From: Phycisphaerae bacterium
GTDB lineage: Bacteria; Planctomycetota; Phycisphaerae; Phycisphaerales; Phycisphaeraceae
Direction of reading: 5' to 3'
Assembly: GCA_030426385.1 (NCBI GenBank)
Contig: JAUHYI010000008.1
Span: 25,080 to 89,079 of the forward strand
Length of the DNA: 64,000 bases
The position numbers and the translations under genes are program-made. The notes under the pieces were generated by a model, which saw only the letters and a list, made by a program, of their open reading frames with translations, was not told the DNA's origin and made no database searches. This document shows positions 1 through 7,192 of the stretch, in pieces; the stretch's first letter is position 1, and each line of letters opens with the position of its first letter.

Positions 1-7
1 CACTGCG

Positions 8-994
8 ATGGGCACGGAAGAATTGAATCGCGCAGGGGAAAATGTGGGGGGGAAAGTGGGGGGCGTGGGGGGGTGGGGGGCGCAGGTGGTTGAGGGTGGG
101 GCGATTGGGTTGGGGTCGGGTGAGGGTGATGGGGTTTCAGCCTGGGACGCGGTGTCGGTGTCGGGGCAACTGGTGTTGGGTGCGATGGGTGTGGATGAGG
201 ATGGCAAGTGGACCACGCGGTTGGGCCTGGTGCGTGAGAGTGGCGTGATCGCGCTGGGCGAGTTGGCGGTTGAGGGAGGCAAGGGTCAGCCGACGTTGTT
301 GGGGTTGTTGCATTACGTGGCCGTGGGTCAGAAGACGGATGCGGGCGAGTTGGCGTTGGTGGGTTGCGATTTATTGGGCAAGCCGATGCCTCGGGTTTTG
401 TCGGAAGAGGGGGATTGGCTGAGCCGATGGTTGGCGATGTCGGACATGGTTTTGATGGTGAGTGTTTTTGCGGGTTCGATGTTGTTGATGTTTGTGTTCT
501 GGCAGCGTGATCCATCGCGTGCCGGAGCGGGATTGCCCGAGGGCGTGGTGATTGGCGAGTTGAGCCAGCGCATGTTGGCGGGCTTGATCGATTTTGGGCC
601 TGGGGTTGTGTTGGCGATGGGTTTGTTCGGGATGGGCCCGCGGGAAATGATGTATCACTGGCCCGGCCAATCGGGGGGATTGGCCGCGATGTTGCCCAGT
701 GGCGTGGCGATCGGGGTGTTTGTGGTGCATACATTGATTGATGAAATGTTGACGCAACGGACGATGGGCAAGCGGGTGATGGGGTTGCGCGTGGTGGGTT
801 TGGATGGCGAACGGGCGGGCATGGGTCGGATCCTGGTACGTAATTTGTTGAAGTCGTTTGATCTGATTGCGGTGCCGTTGTTGCTGATGCCGATCGTGAC
901 GCCGATGCGTCAGCGATTGGGTGATCTGGTGGCGAAAACAGTGGTGGTGCAGGTTGCGGACGAGAAGAAAAAAGCCAAGGGGGAGGATGAGTGA
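8..994 (+). CDS. RDD-family membrane protein (5' end possibly outside window)
   Basis: Integral membrane protein of unknown transport or scaffold role. An RDD domain fills residues 180-316: RMLAGLID (188-195), a helix near 228-245, [12 protein letters not shown] (252-263), an Arg/Asn-rich LVRNLLKSF and the closing [14 protein letters not shown] further helix lies at 146-165. Residues 1-25 are not family sequence but a translated copy of the dispersed G-rich repeat ([16 protein letters not shown]), so the first ATG is unreliable. The frame stays open to the left edge of the window and the gene may begin upstream. It overlaps queC by 4 nt and is probably co-transcribed with it. The RDD assignment is clear; the substrate is unknown. 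Confidence 0.75.
   Translation: MGTEELNRAGENVGGKVGGVGGWGAQVVEGGAIGLGSGEGDGVSAWDAVSVSGQLVLGAMGVDEDGKWTTRLGLVRESGVIALGELAVEGGKGQPTLLGLLHYVAVGQKTDAGELALVGCDLLGKPMPRVLSEEGDWLSRWLAMSDMVLMVSVFAGSMLLMFVFWQRDPSRAGAGLPEGVVIGELSQRMLAGLIDFGPGVVLAMGLFGMGPREMMYHWPGQSGGLAAMLPSGVAIGVFVVHTLIDEMLTQRTMGKRVMGLRVVGLDGERAGMGRILVRNLLKSFDLIAVPLLLMPIVTPMRQRLGDLVAKTVVVQVADEKKKAKGEDE
14..80 (+). repeat. G-rich dispersed repeat, copy inside RDD gene
   Basis: ACGGAAGAATTGAATCGCGC followed by GGGGAAAATG and three G-runs of 6-7. The leading ACGGAAGAATTGA block recurs at 1099, which shows that the repeat has a defined 5' module and is not just low complexity. Confidence 0.8.
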
Positions 995-1845
995 TGGGAC
1001 CAGGTGAAGAATCAGGTGATGCGTTAAAAGTTAAAAGTGAAAAGTTAAAAGTGAGGGGAGGGGATGTCGGTGGGGGCGCTAAGCCGCAAGCGGCGGGAAC
1101 GGAAGAATTGAGTAGCACGGGGGAAAAGAGTGGGGGAGTGGGGGGTGCGGGGGGGGCGGTGGTTTTGTTGTCGGGGGGGTTGGATAGTGCGACGGTGTTA
1201 GCGATGGCACGGGCGGATGGTTTTGCGTGTCATGCGATCAGTTTTGATTATGGGCAACGGCATCGGGTCGAGTTGCGGGCAGCGCATCGGGTGGCAGAGC
1301 ATCTAGGCGTGGCCTCGCATCAGGTGGTGACGATCGATTTGCGGGCGTTCGGTGGGTCAGCCCTGACGGATGATGCCCTGCTTGTTCCCAAGGATCGGGA
1401 CGAGGCGACGATGGCGGGCGATGTGCCGATTACCTATGTGCCGGCGCGGAACACGATATTTTTGTCGTATGCGTTGGCACTGGCAGAGGTGCGCGGGGCG
1501 ACGGATATTTATCTGGGTGTCAATGCCGTGGATTATTCCGGATACCCGGACTGTCGGCCTGACTATATCGACGCATTCGAACGGATGGCGAATTTGGCCA
1601 CTCGGGCTGGGGTTGAGGGGCAGCGGTTGACGATTCACGCGCCGTTGATCGATCTGGCGAAGGTGGAAATTATTGAGCAGGGTTTGGCATTGGGCGTTGA
1701 TTATGGTTTGACGCATTCGTGTTACGACCCGGTTGAAGATGGCGAGCATCGATTGGGAGCCAGGCCATGCGGGCGATGCGATTCATGCGTGTTACGCGGC
1801 GCGGCATTCGGAAAGTTGGGGATGGTGGACCCAGGAATATCGTGA
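991..1845 (+). CDS. queC: 7-cyano-7-deazaguanine synthase QueC
   Basis: ATP-dependent conversion of 7-carboxy-7-deazaguanine to preQ0 in queuosine synthesis (cytosol). The PP-loop motif SGGLDS is at residues 61-66. The family zinc ligands are all present: Cys244 in HSCYDP, then Cys260, Cys263 and Cys266 in CGRCDSC. Residues 57-284 match the usual QueC length. The first ~55 residues are a translated repeat block: KVKSEKLKV from TTAAAAG repeats, then [11 protein letters not shown] and [12 protein letters not shown]. The start is GTG 991 or ATG 994, overlapping the RDD stop; a later true start inside the repeat cannot be excluded. No other queuosine genes are adjacent. Confidence 0.92.
   Translation: MMGPGEESGDALKVKSEKLKVRGGDVGGGAKPQAAGTEELSSTGEKSGGVGGAGGAVVLLSGGLDSATVLAMARADGFACHAISFDYGQRHRVELRAAHRVAEHLGVASHQVVTIDLRAFGGSALTDDALLVPKDRDEATMAGDVPITYVPARNTIFLSYALALAEVRGATDIYLGVNAVDYSGYPDCRPDYIDAFERMANLATRAGVEGQRLTIHAPLIDLAKVEIIEQGLALGVDYGLTHSCYDPVEDGEHRLGARPCGRCDSCVLRGAAFGKLGMVDPGIS
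1023..1053 (+). repeat. TTAAAAG tandem-like repeat
   Basis: GTTAAAAGTTAAAAGTGAAAAGTTAAAAGT within the queC 5' extension. A near-identical run occurs at about 21677-21706, downstream of dedA, next to another G-rich tract, so the two modules travel together. Confidence 0.7.
1077..1158 (+). repeat. G-rich dispersed repeat, full composite copy in queC
   Basis: The clearest complete copy. A GCGCTAAGCCGCAAGCGGC palindrome module is followed by GGGAACGGAAGAATTGAGTA, then GGGGGAAAAGAGTGGGGG and further G-runs. It lies wholly within the queC reading frame. Confidence 0.85.
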
Positions 1846-1861
1846 GTGGGCAGAGTGGTAG

Positions 1862-2040
1862 GGCAGTGGTGGGGGGGGGAGTGGGGGGTGTTGGTGGGGG
1901 GTGATTAATACGGATTACGAAAAATACTCGCGCGTAGATTTTTGTTAGCTCCTGGTGAATACCGGGAGTTTGTGTGAAGAAAAAATTGAGGCAGCTGATA
2001 CCGCGTGAGTTTTTAACGGGATAGATATACCAACGGGATA
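1862..2040. repeat. Intergenic repeats between queC and VKOR gene
   Basis: A G-run tract (1867-1902) is followed by a hairpin element. ATACTCGCGCGTAG near 1930 pairs loosely with CGCGTGAGTTTTTAACGGG near 2004, and between them is a CTCCTGGTGAATACCGGGAG stem-loop (~1950-1969). Relatives of the stem-loop occur near 26075, 28475 and 45925. No gene is seen. Confidence 0.6.
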
Positions 2041-2043
2041 GAC

Positions 2044-3420
2044 ATGATGAACTTGATCATTCGAATACTGGCAAATTTGGGGTTGGTGTTGGGATTGTAT
2101 TTAGCCACGGCCAGTGGCGGGGATCAGGTGTTGGGCTGTGGTGCGGGGTCGGGGTGTGATGCGGTGTTGGGTAGTGTGTGGTCGCGATGGCTGGGGGTGC
2201 CCGTGGGTTGGTTCGCGGTGGTGGTGTATGCGTTGGTGGTGGGATTGTCGTGGCGAATGCATGGTTTGCGGTCGCGGGGCTGGTCGGTGTTGGTGGTGTT
2301 GGGGATGTTGCTGATCGGTGCGGGGTTGTGGTTTGTGGGTGTGCAGATTTTTATATTGGGGGCGTTATGTCCGTGGTGCATGGCCGAACATGGAATTGGT
2401 TTGGTGGTGGGCGTGTTGTTGTTGAGGCAAGCGCGGGTGGCGCGTGGTTATGGCGATGGGCGGGCCATGTTGCGCCTAGGTGGTATAGCCGGCGGTTTGT
2501 TGGCGGTGTTGGTTGTGGGTCAGATGTTGGGCTGGGCCGGTTGGAACGTGATGGGACGTGGCGAGGTTGAATTGGTGCGGGTTTCAGGAGAGGGCGATGA
2601 GAGTGATCAGGTAGGCGAGAACGAAGGCGCTAAGCCCCACCCCCCCACCCCCCACACCGCCGCAGAAAAGGTGAATCGCGCAGGTGAAAATGTGGGGAGG
2701 GGTGTGGGGGGGAATGTGGGGGGGGTGGGGGGGGAGGTGCGATTGTTGGGGGGGCGGGTGCGTTTGAGGCCGAGCGAGTTGCCGATGATGGGTTCCGCGG
2801 AGGCGGCGCATATTCTGGTGGTGTTGTTGGATTACAACTGTCCGCACTGTCGGCTACTGCATGAACATTTGCGATTAGCGATCGAACGGTATGGCGAGGA
2901 TCAGATTGGGGTGGTGGTATTGCCGGTGCCGTTGGAGGCTGAGTGTAATCCTGAGATGGCAGGTTTTGCGCCGGAGCCTCGGTTTGAATATTCGTGTGAG
3001 ATTGCGACGTTGGCGATGGGGGTTTATCGCCGAGACCCTGTGGCATATGCGGCGCTGGACGAATGGATGTTTTTGTCAGAGAAAGATCGGCGGGAAGGCA
3101 AAGCGGGAGAAAATGGAGAGGAAGATGGGGGGGATGTGGGGGGTGGGGGGAGTGTGGGGGGGGAGAGGTTGGTGATATCGGAGGTGTATGAGAAGGCGGT
3201 GGCATTGTTGGGGGTGGTGGAGGTGGAAGCGGCGATCCGCGACGAATGGGCCAAGCAACGAATTGCGATGAATGTGAAGTTGTATGAATTGCTCGATGGC
3301 GGGACGATTCCGAAGCTGTTGTTTGGCGATGTGCTATTGCCCGGCCGACGAGGGAACGCGGAGGTGTTGTTCGCGGATTTGGAAGCAGAGCTGGGGGTGG
3401 AGGCGCGGGCGGGGAAATAA
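2044..3420 (+). CDS. VKOR-family disulfide oxidoreductase fused to DsbA-like thioredoxin domain
   Basis: Predicted membrane/periplasmic engine of disulfide formation: the VKOR half reoxidises the thiol oxidase half using quinone. Four or five helices occupy residues 5-165. The VKOR cysteines are Cys32 and Cys38 in the first loop and the redox pair Cys109-Pro-Trp-Cys112 at a helix end. The C-terminal domain has FxxxCxxC-like YNCPHC (Cys266, Cys269). Two repeat insertions expand it: residues ~195-230 ([19 protein letters not shown]), in the linker, and ~353-374 (a GDVGGGGSVGG run), inside the thioredoxin fold. Bacterial VKOR-Trx fusions are known; the Gly inserts are specific to this genome's repeat. 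ATG 2044 directly precedes the first helix. Confidence 0.85.
   Translation: MMNLIIRILANLGLVLGLYLATASGGDQVLGCGAGSGCDAVLGSVWSRWLGVPVGWFAVVVYALVVGLSWRMHGLRSRGWSVLVVLGMLLIGAGLWFVGVQIFILGALCPWCMAEHGIGLVVGVLLLRQARVARGYGDGRAMLRLGGIAGGLLAVLVVGQMLGWAGWNVMGRGEVELVRVSGEGDESDQVGENEGAKPHPPTPHTAAEKVNRAGENVGRGVGGNVGGVGGEVRLLGGRVRLRPSELPMMGSAEAAHILVVLLDYNCPHCRLLHEHLRLAIERYGEDQIGVVVLPVPLEAECNPEMAGFAPEPRFEYSCEIATLAMGVYRRDPVAYAALDEWMFLSEKDRREGKAGENGEEDGGDVGGGGSVGGERLVISEVYEKAVALLGVVEVEAAIRDEWAKQRIAMNVKLYELLDGGTIPKLLFGDVLLPGRRGNAEVLFADLEAELGVEARAGK
2626..2756 (+). repeat. G-rich dispersed repeat (composite, with C-rich arm) in VKOR gene
   Basis: GGCGCTAAGCC runs into a C-rich arm (CCCACCCCCCCACCCCCC), then GCCGCAGAAAAGGTGAATCG, GCGCAGGTGAAAATG and G-runs. 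The C-rich and G-rich arms could pair. It is in frame. Confidence 0.8.
3102..3164 (+). repeat. G-rich dispersed repeat, second copy in VKOR gene
   Basis: GCGGGAGAAAATGGAGAGGA followed by four G-runs of 6-8. It is in frame within the thioredoxin-like domain. Confidence 0.75.
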
Positions 3421-3422
3421 CC

Positions 3423-3640
3423 ATGAGACACAGAGGTACAGAGAAGAAGGGCGGGAGATTTTTTGTCCACAGATTTCCACGGAGTTCTACAGATTGGCGC
3501 GGATTAATTTGTACAGATGGGATTTAAGGTTGAACAGGAAGACGCGGCTGGTGGGTAGGTGAGGGGTGGGATAGCTTTGCATTCCTAGCCCGCGATGAAT
3601 ATCGCGGGGCGGCGGGGCGGCGGGTTGGGGGGGGGAAGTG
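3423..3640. repeat. Intergenic repeats upstream of gatB
   Basis: A GAGACACAGAGGTACAGAG / CCACAGATTTCCACGG tract (3424-3505) belongs to the CACAGATT family. A perfect stem-loop CCCGCGATGAATATCGCGGG lies at about 3589-3608, and a G-run tract at 3601-3640. No gene is seen in this 261-nt gap. Confidence 0.6.
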
Positions 3641-3681
3641 GGCGATGTGCAGGGGCAATAGTGGGGCAGTAGAATTGGGGG

Positions 3682-5283
3682 ATGACAACGATACATGCAG
3701 AAACGTTTGAGGTGAATCCGGATTACCCGAAGCTGCGGACGCGGTTGGTGGTGGGTTTGGAAATCCACGTGGAATTAGCGACGCGGTCGAAGATGTGGAC
3801 CAGTGCGCCCAATGTGGCCCATCGCGATCGGTTCGATGCGGAGCCTAACAGTTTGATTGATCCGGTGGTCGCGGGGATGCCCGGGACGTTGCCGGTGATC
3901 AATGAGCAAGCGTTGGAGATGTCGATCCGGGTGGGGTTGGCCTTGGGATGTCACATCAATCAATTCACAAAGTGGGATCGCAAGAGTTATTACTATCCGG
4001 ATTTGCCGAAGAATTATCAGATCAGTCAGTATGACTTGCCGGTGTGTGGGGATGGTGCGTTGGACATTCCGGTCAGTGGCGAGGGTGAGGGGAAATTGCT
4101 GGACGGAGCGATGAAGCGAATCGGAATTGTGCGAGCGCATCTGGAAGAAGATGCGGGCAAGCTGTTGCACGAAGCGCCTGCGGGGGGTGCGGGGGGTGTG
4201 GGGGGCGTGGGGGGGGACGGGGAATATGTGGGGGGGGATTTTACGATTGTGGATTTGAATCGCGCGGGCACGCCGTTGTTGGAGATTGTGACGCAGCCTG
4301 ATTTTTCAACGCCTGATGAAGTGGTGATGTTCGGCCAGGTGTTGCGTCAAATCTGTCGGCACCTGGGCGTGAGCGAAGGGATCATGCAGAAGGGGCACAT
4401 GCGATTTGAGCCGAACATCAATGTGGTGATCGATAAGGATGGCGAGTTGTTCAAGACGCCGATCGTGGAGATCAAGAATTTGAATTCGTTCAAAGCGGTG
4501 CATGGTGCGATCACGCACGAGTATCGGCGCCAGGTGGATGAGTGGGTGAAGACGGGTGTGGTGATGGGCGCACGGGCCAAGAGCACGCGTGGTTGGGATG
4601 ATGTGAAACTGGTGACGACGCATCAACGGCACAAGGAAGATGCGGATGAGTATCGGTATTTTCCTGATCCGGATCTGGTGCCAGCTGTGATCAGTGATGA
4701 GTGGATTGCCCGCTTGCAAGCAGGGCTGCCCGAGTTGCCGTTGGCCAAGGAGAAACGGTATTGCGGTGAGTTGGGATTGGATGGGAAAGTGGTGGACGCG
4801 TTGTTGGACGATCCGCGTTTGACCGCGTTTTTTGAGGAAGTGTTGGAGACAGGCGCGAAGCCGCAGTCAGCCGCCGCGGTGTTGTTGAACTATGGGGCCA
4901 AACGTGCCAATGAGTTGGGGGTATCGATCGCGGAGGTGGGGGCATCGGCCGAGCAGGTGCGGGATATCATCGCATTGGCAGACGCGGACAAAGTCGGCTC
5001 ATCAGCGGCGGACAAATTGTTCGGCTATTGCTGTGAGAGCGACGAGCCTGCGGAAAAATTGGCGGAGCAGCATGGGCTGTTGCAGGTGTCGGACACCGGC
5101 GCGTTGGAGGGGTACATCGATGAAGTGTTGGCGAATCCGAAGATGGCCAAAGCCGTCGAGGATATTCGTGGTGGCAAGGACAAAGCAATCGGCGCATTGA
5201 TGGGCCAGGTGATGCGATTGAGTGGCGGATCAGCGAATCCCAAGGTGGTCACAGAAATGATTAAGAAGAAAATATTGGGATGA
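3682..5283 (+). CDS. gatB: Asp-tRNA(Asn)/Glu-tRNA(Gln) amidotransferase subunit B
   Basis: Recognises the misacylated tRNA and carries out the kinase/transamidation step with GatC and GatA, neither of which is in this window. The N-terminal GatB core is unmistakable: VVGLEIHVELATRSKMW near residue 20, RKSYYYPDLPKNYQISQYD near 95, HLEEDAGKLLH near 155 and VDLNRAGTPLLEIVTQPDF near 190, followed by the C-terminal Yqey/tail domain ending VVTEMIKKKILG. At 533 residues it is longer than the usual ~480. About 20 of the extra residues (166-186) are a repeat-derived GGAGGVGGVGGDGEYVGG loop placed just before VDLNRAG. The start matches the family N-terminus. Confidence 0.95.
   Translation: MTTIHAETFEVNPDYPKLRTRLVVGLEIHVELATRSKMWTSAPNVAHRDRFDAEPNSLIDPVVAGMPGTLPVINEQALEMSIRVGLALGCHINQFTKWDRKSYYYPDLPKNYQISQYDLPVCGDGALDIPVSGEGEGKLLDGAMKRIGIVRAHLEEDAGKLLHEAPAGGAGGVGGVGGDGEYVGGDFTIVDLNRAGTPLLEIVTQPDFSTPDEVVMFGQVLRQICRHLGVSEGIMQKGHMRFEPNINVVIDKDGELFKTPIVEIKNLNSFKAVHGAITHEYRRQVDEWVKTGVVMGARAKSTRGWDDVKLVTTHQRHKEDADEYRYFPDPDLVPAVISDEWIARLQAGLPELPLAKEKRYCGELGLDGKVVDALLDDPRLTAFFEEVLETGAKPQSAAAVLLNYGAKRANELGVSIAEVGASAEQVRDIIALADADKVGSSAADKLFGYCCESDEPAEKLAEQHGLLQVSDTGALEGYIDEVLANPKMAKAVEDIRGGKDKAIGALMGQVMRLSGGSANPKVVTEMIKKKILG
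4180..4238 (+). repeat. G-rich dispersed repeat in gatB
   Basis: Five G-runs (6, 6, 6, 8, 8) with GGGGAATATGTGG in the middle. It inserts about 20 codons in frame between two conserved GatB blocks. Confidence 0.8.
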
Positions 5284-5285
5284 GC

Positions 5286-5507
5286 GTGTGTGGGGGGGCA
5301 TGTGGGGGGCATGTGGGGGGCACAGATTTCACAGATGGCGCAGATTATCAAGGCAAAGAAAAAGGGAATCAAAAGCAAAACGCACATTGTTGAATCAATA
5401 GAGTTGAGTTGACATCAAAGCTCGCGTTTTGTGTTTGATTCGCTTTTTATTTTCTGGTTTCCCGAGGTGTTTGTCTTAAAAATCTTTGCCATCTGTGAAA
5501 TCTGTGG
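5286..5507. repeat. G-rich tract plus long inverted-repeat (CACAGATT) element
   Basis: Three GCATGTGGGGGG units (5287-5320) abut CACAGATTTCACAGATGGCG (from 5321). The reverse complement of that arm returns at 5481-5507 (about 27 bp, 3 mismatches). Inside it, AAAAAGGGAATCAAAAGC and GATTCGCTTTTT also pair. The whole 5321-5507 segment could fold as one long hairpin. It resembles a non-autonomous miniature element with no coding capacity. Confidence 0.65.
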
Positions 5508-5572
5508 ACAAAATCGTTTGATACTTGTGTGATATTTTTAAGTGGTGGTGATTTAGGTAGGACGTGATTTTG

Positions 5573-5926
5573 ATGCTGACGATGTATGGGTATATGAAGT
5601 GCGGGACGTGTCGCAAGGCGTTGACGTGGCTGGATGGGCGGGAGCTGGAAGTGACGTTTATCGATATCACGGAGAAGCCGCCATCGCGCAAGATGTTGAA
5701 GGCCATCATGGCCACAGGTGATTATTCGTTGCGGGAATTGTTTAACACGTCGGGCGGCGAGTATCGCAAACGGAACATCAAGGACCGCATGGCAACGATG
5801 ACCAAAGCCGAAGCGGTCGAGCTGTTGGCCGATGATGGCATGTTATGCAAGCGCCCAATCGTGACCGATGGCGAGCGATATACGGTGGGGTTCAAGGTGG
5901 ATCGGTTTAAGGAAGTGTGGGGGTAG
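5573..5926 (+). CDS. ArsC/Spx-like thioredoxin-fold protein
   Basis: Small cytosolic protein of the arsenate reductase/Spx/YffB fold. TMYGYMKCGTCRKALTWL carries a CxxC pair near the N-terminus, followed by the family's DITEKPPS loop, LFNTSGGEYRKRNIKD and ADDGMLCKRPIV, the segment that in ArsC holds substrate-contacting Arg/Pro residues. At ~118 residues it has normal family length. A true arsenate reductase cannot be separated from a Spx-type or orphan member by sequence alone. ATG 5573 was chosen over GTG 5564 because an AGG-rich stretch (TAGGTAGGAC) lies about 10 nt upstream; ATG 5582 is also possible. There is no ars operon nearby. Confidence 0.82.
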   Translation: MLTMYGYMKCGTCRKALTWLDGRELEVTFIDITEKPPSRKMLKAIMATGDYSLRELFNTSGGEYRKRNIKDRMATMTKAEAVELLADDGMLCKRPIVTDGERYTVGFKVDRFKEVWG

Positions 5927-5954
5927 GAGAAAGAGGGGCGGGGGAAGAAAAGAA

Positions 5955-6119
5955 ACCACAGAGGCACAGAGAAGAAGGGGGCGTTTTTGTTCGCAGATTT
6001 CGCGGGTTGTGCAGATTTTTTTGGTGTGTGTGTGAGTGGGAAAGTGTGTGGGGGTGCTAAGCTGCAAGCGGGGTGGGGAGCCAGTGGCGGCGGGTTGCGC
6101 GGGGGAAATGTGGGGGGGT
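5955..6119 (+). repeat. CACAGAGG/CACAGATT tract followed by G-rich composite repeat
   Basis: ACCACAGAGGCACAGAGAAG and TTCGCAGATTTCGCGG lead into a GTGCTAAGCTGCAAGCGGGG palindrome-like module and a GGGGGAAATGTGGGGGGG core. The open frame running through it is repeat translation, which is why a downstream start is preferred for the next gene. Confidence 0.65.
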
Positions 6120-6133
6120 ATACTTGTGTGGAT

Positions 6134-7186
6134 ATGGTGACGGTGGTTGAAACTGATGAGGATGGTGGGGTGAGCGCCGGTGGTGATGTGTCGGTGCGTC
6201 GCGGGGTGGTTAGGGGCAGCATGTTGGGAAGGTGGCTGAACACGCGGGGGGAAATTGGGGGGGGTGGAGGGGTGACGATGGGGGGTGTGGGTGGGGTGTT
6301 GTTGATTGTGATTGTGTTGGGTTGTTTGTTGACGTTGCCGTGGGCGTTGGGACGGTATGACGAACAGAATCTGGGGGTAGGCGGATCGTATGGCTCGCCG
6401 AGTTGGGCGATGCCGATGGGTGCGGATTTGTTGGGGCGGTCGATGTTGTGGCGATGTTTGTTGGGCGGTGCGATCAGTTTGGGGATTGGCGTGTGTGCGG
6501 CGGGGATCGCGGTGTGTATCGGTGTGAGTTACGGGGCGATCGCGGGGTATGCGGGTGGCCGGGTGGATGCGGGGATGATGCGGGTGGTGGATGTGTTGTA
6601 CGGGTTGCCGTATATCCTGTTGGTGGTGATGATTGATTTGGCGTTGGGGCCTTGGATGGTGGATGTGGTGGAATTTTTAAGCGGGGGCAGCGCCAAGCCG
6701 CAGGTGGCAGAAACAATCGCGGATGTAGCGACGTTATTTGTGGCAATTGGCGGGGTGAGTTGGCTGACGATGGCGCGTGTGATTCGAGGCCAGGTGTTGA
6801 GTTTGAAATCGCAGCCGTTTGTGGAGGCGGCGCGTGCGTGTGGGTTTGGTCCTGTGCGTGTGATGTTGCGACATCTGGTGCCGAACATGACCGGGCCGAT
6901 CGTGGTGTATGCGACCTTGACGGTGCCACAGGCGATATTGCAGGAATCATTGTTGAGTTTTCTAGGGATCGGGGTGCGTGCGCCATTACCAAGTTGGGGG
7001 AACCTGGCCTCGGAAGGTTTGTCGTCGTTGGGGAGTTTTGCGGTGATGGGTGGGCGTGAAGGCATTCTGGGTGGGCGGTGGTGGTTGTTGTTTTATCCGT
7101 GCTTGTTGTTGGGGCTGACGTTGTTATCGTTAAATTTGTTGGGCGATGGATTGCGTCGCCGATTGGACCCGAAGCGTAAACATTGA
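6134..7186 (+). CDS. Oligopeptide/dipeptide ABC transporter permease (DppC/OppC type)
   Basis: Inner-membrane permease of a peptide importer. About six helices are seen, with the OppC-type periplasmic segment PMGADLLGRSMLWRCLLGG, DVLYGLPYILLVVMI, and the cytoplasmic coupling (EAA) loop EAARACGFGPVRVMLRHLVPN, followed by LSFLGIGVRAPLPSWG. ATG 6134 was chosen because everything upstream in the frame is repeat DNA; the leader MVTVVETDEDGG is itself not conserved, and a GTG/ATG near 6220 is an alternative. A G-rich tract (6245-6290) adds GEIGGGGGVTMGGVGG just before the first helix. It is the first gene of the peptide transporter locus, with the binding protein 6 nt downstream. Confidence 0.85.
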   Translation: MVTVVETDEDGGVSAGGDVSVRRGVVRGSMLGRWLNTRGEIGGGGGVTMGGVGGVLLIVIVLGCLLTLPWALGRYDEQNLGVGGSYGSPSWAMPMGADLLGRSMLWRCLLGGAISLGIGVCAAGIAVCIGVSYGAIAGYAGGRVDAGMMRVVDVLYGLPYILLVVMIDLALGPWMVDVVEFLSGGSAKPQVAETIADVATLFVAIGGVSWLTMARVIRGQVLSLKSQPFVEAARACGFGPVRVMLRHLVPNMTGPIVVYATLTVPQAILQESLLSFLGIGVRAPLPSWGNLASEGLSSLGSFAVMGGREGILGGRWWLLFYPCLLLGLTLLSLNLLGDGLRRRLDPKRKH

Positions 7187-7192
7187 GAACAT

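Noticed and set aside
5987..6133. Longer N-terminus of the first OppC-type permease
   Set aside because: The 49 extra residues are translated CACAGATT and G-rich repeats; the conserved protein starts later.
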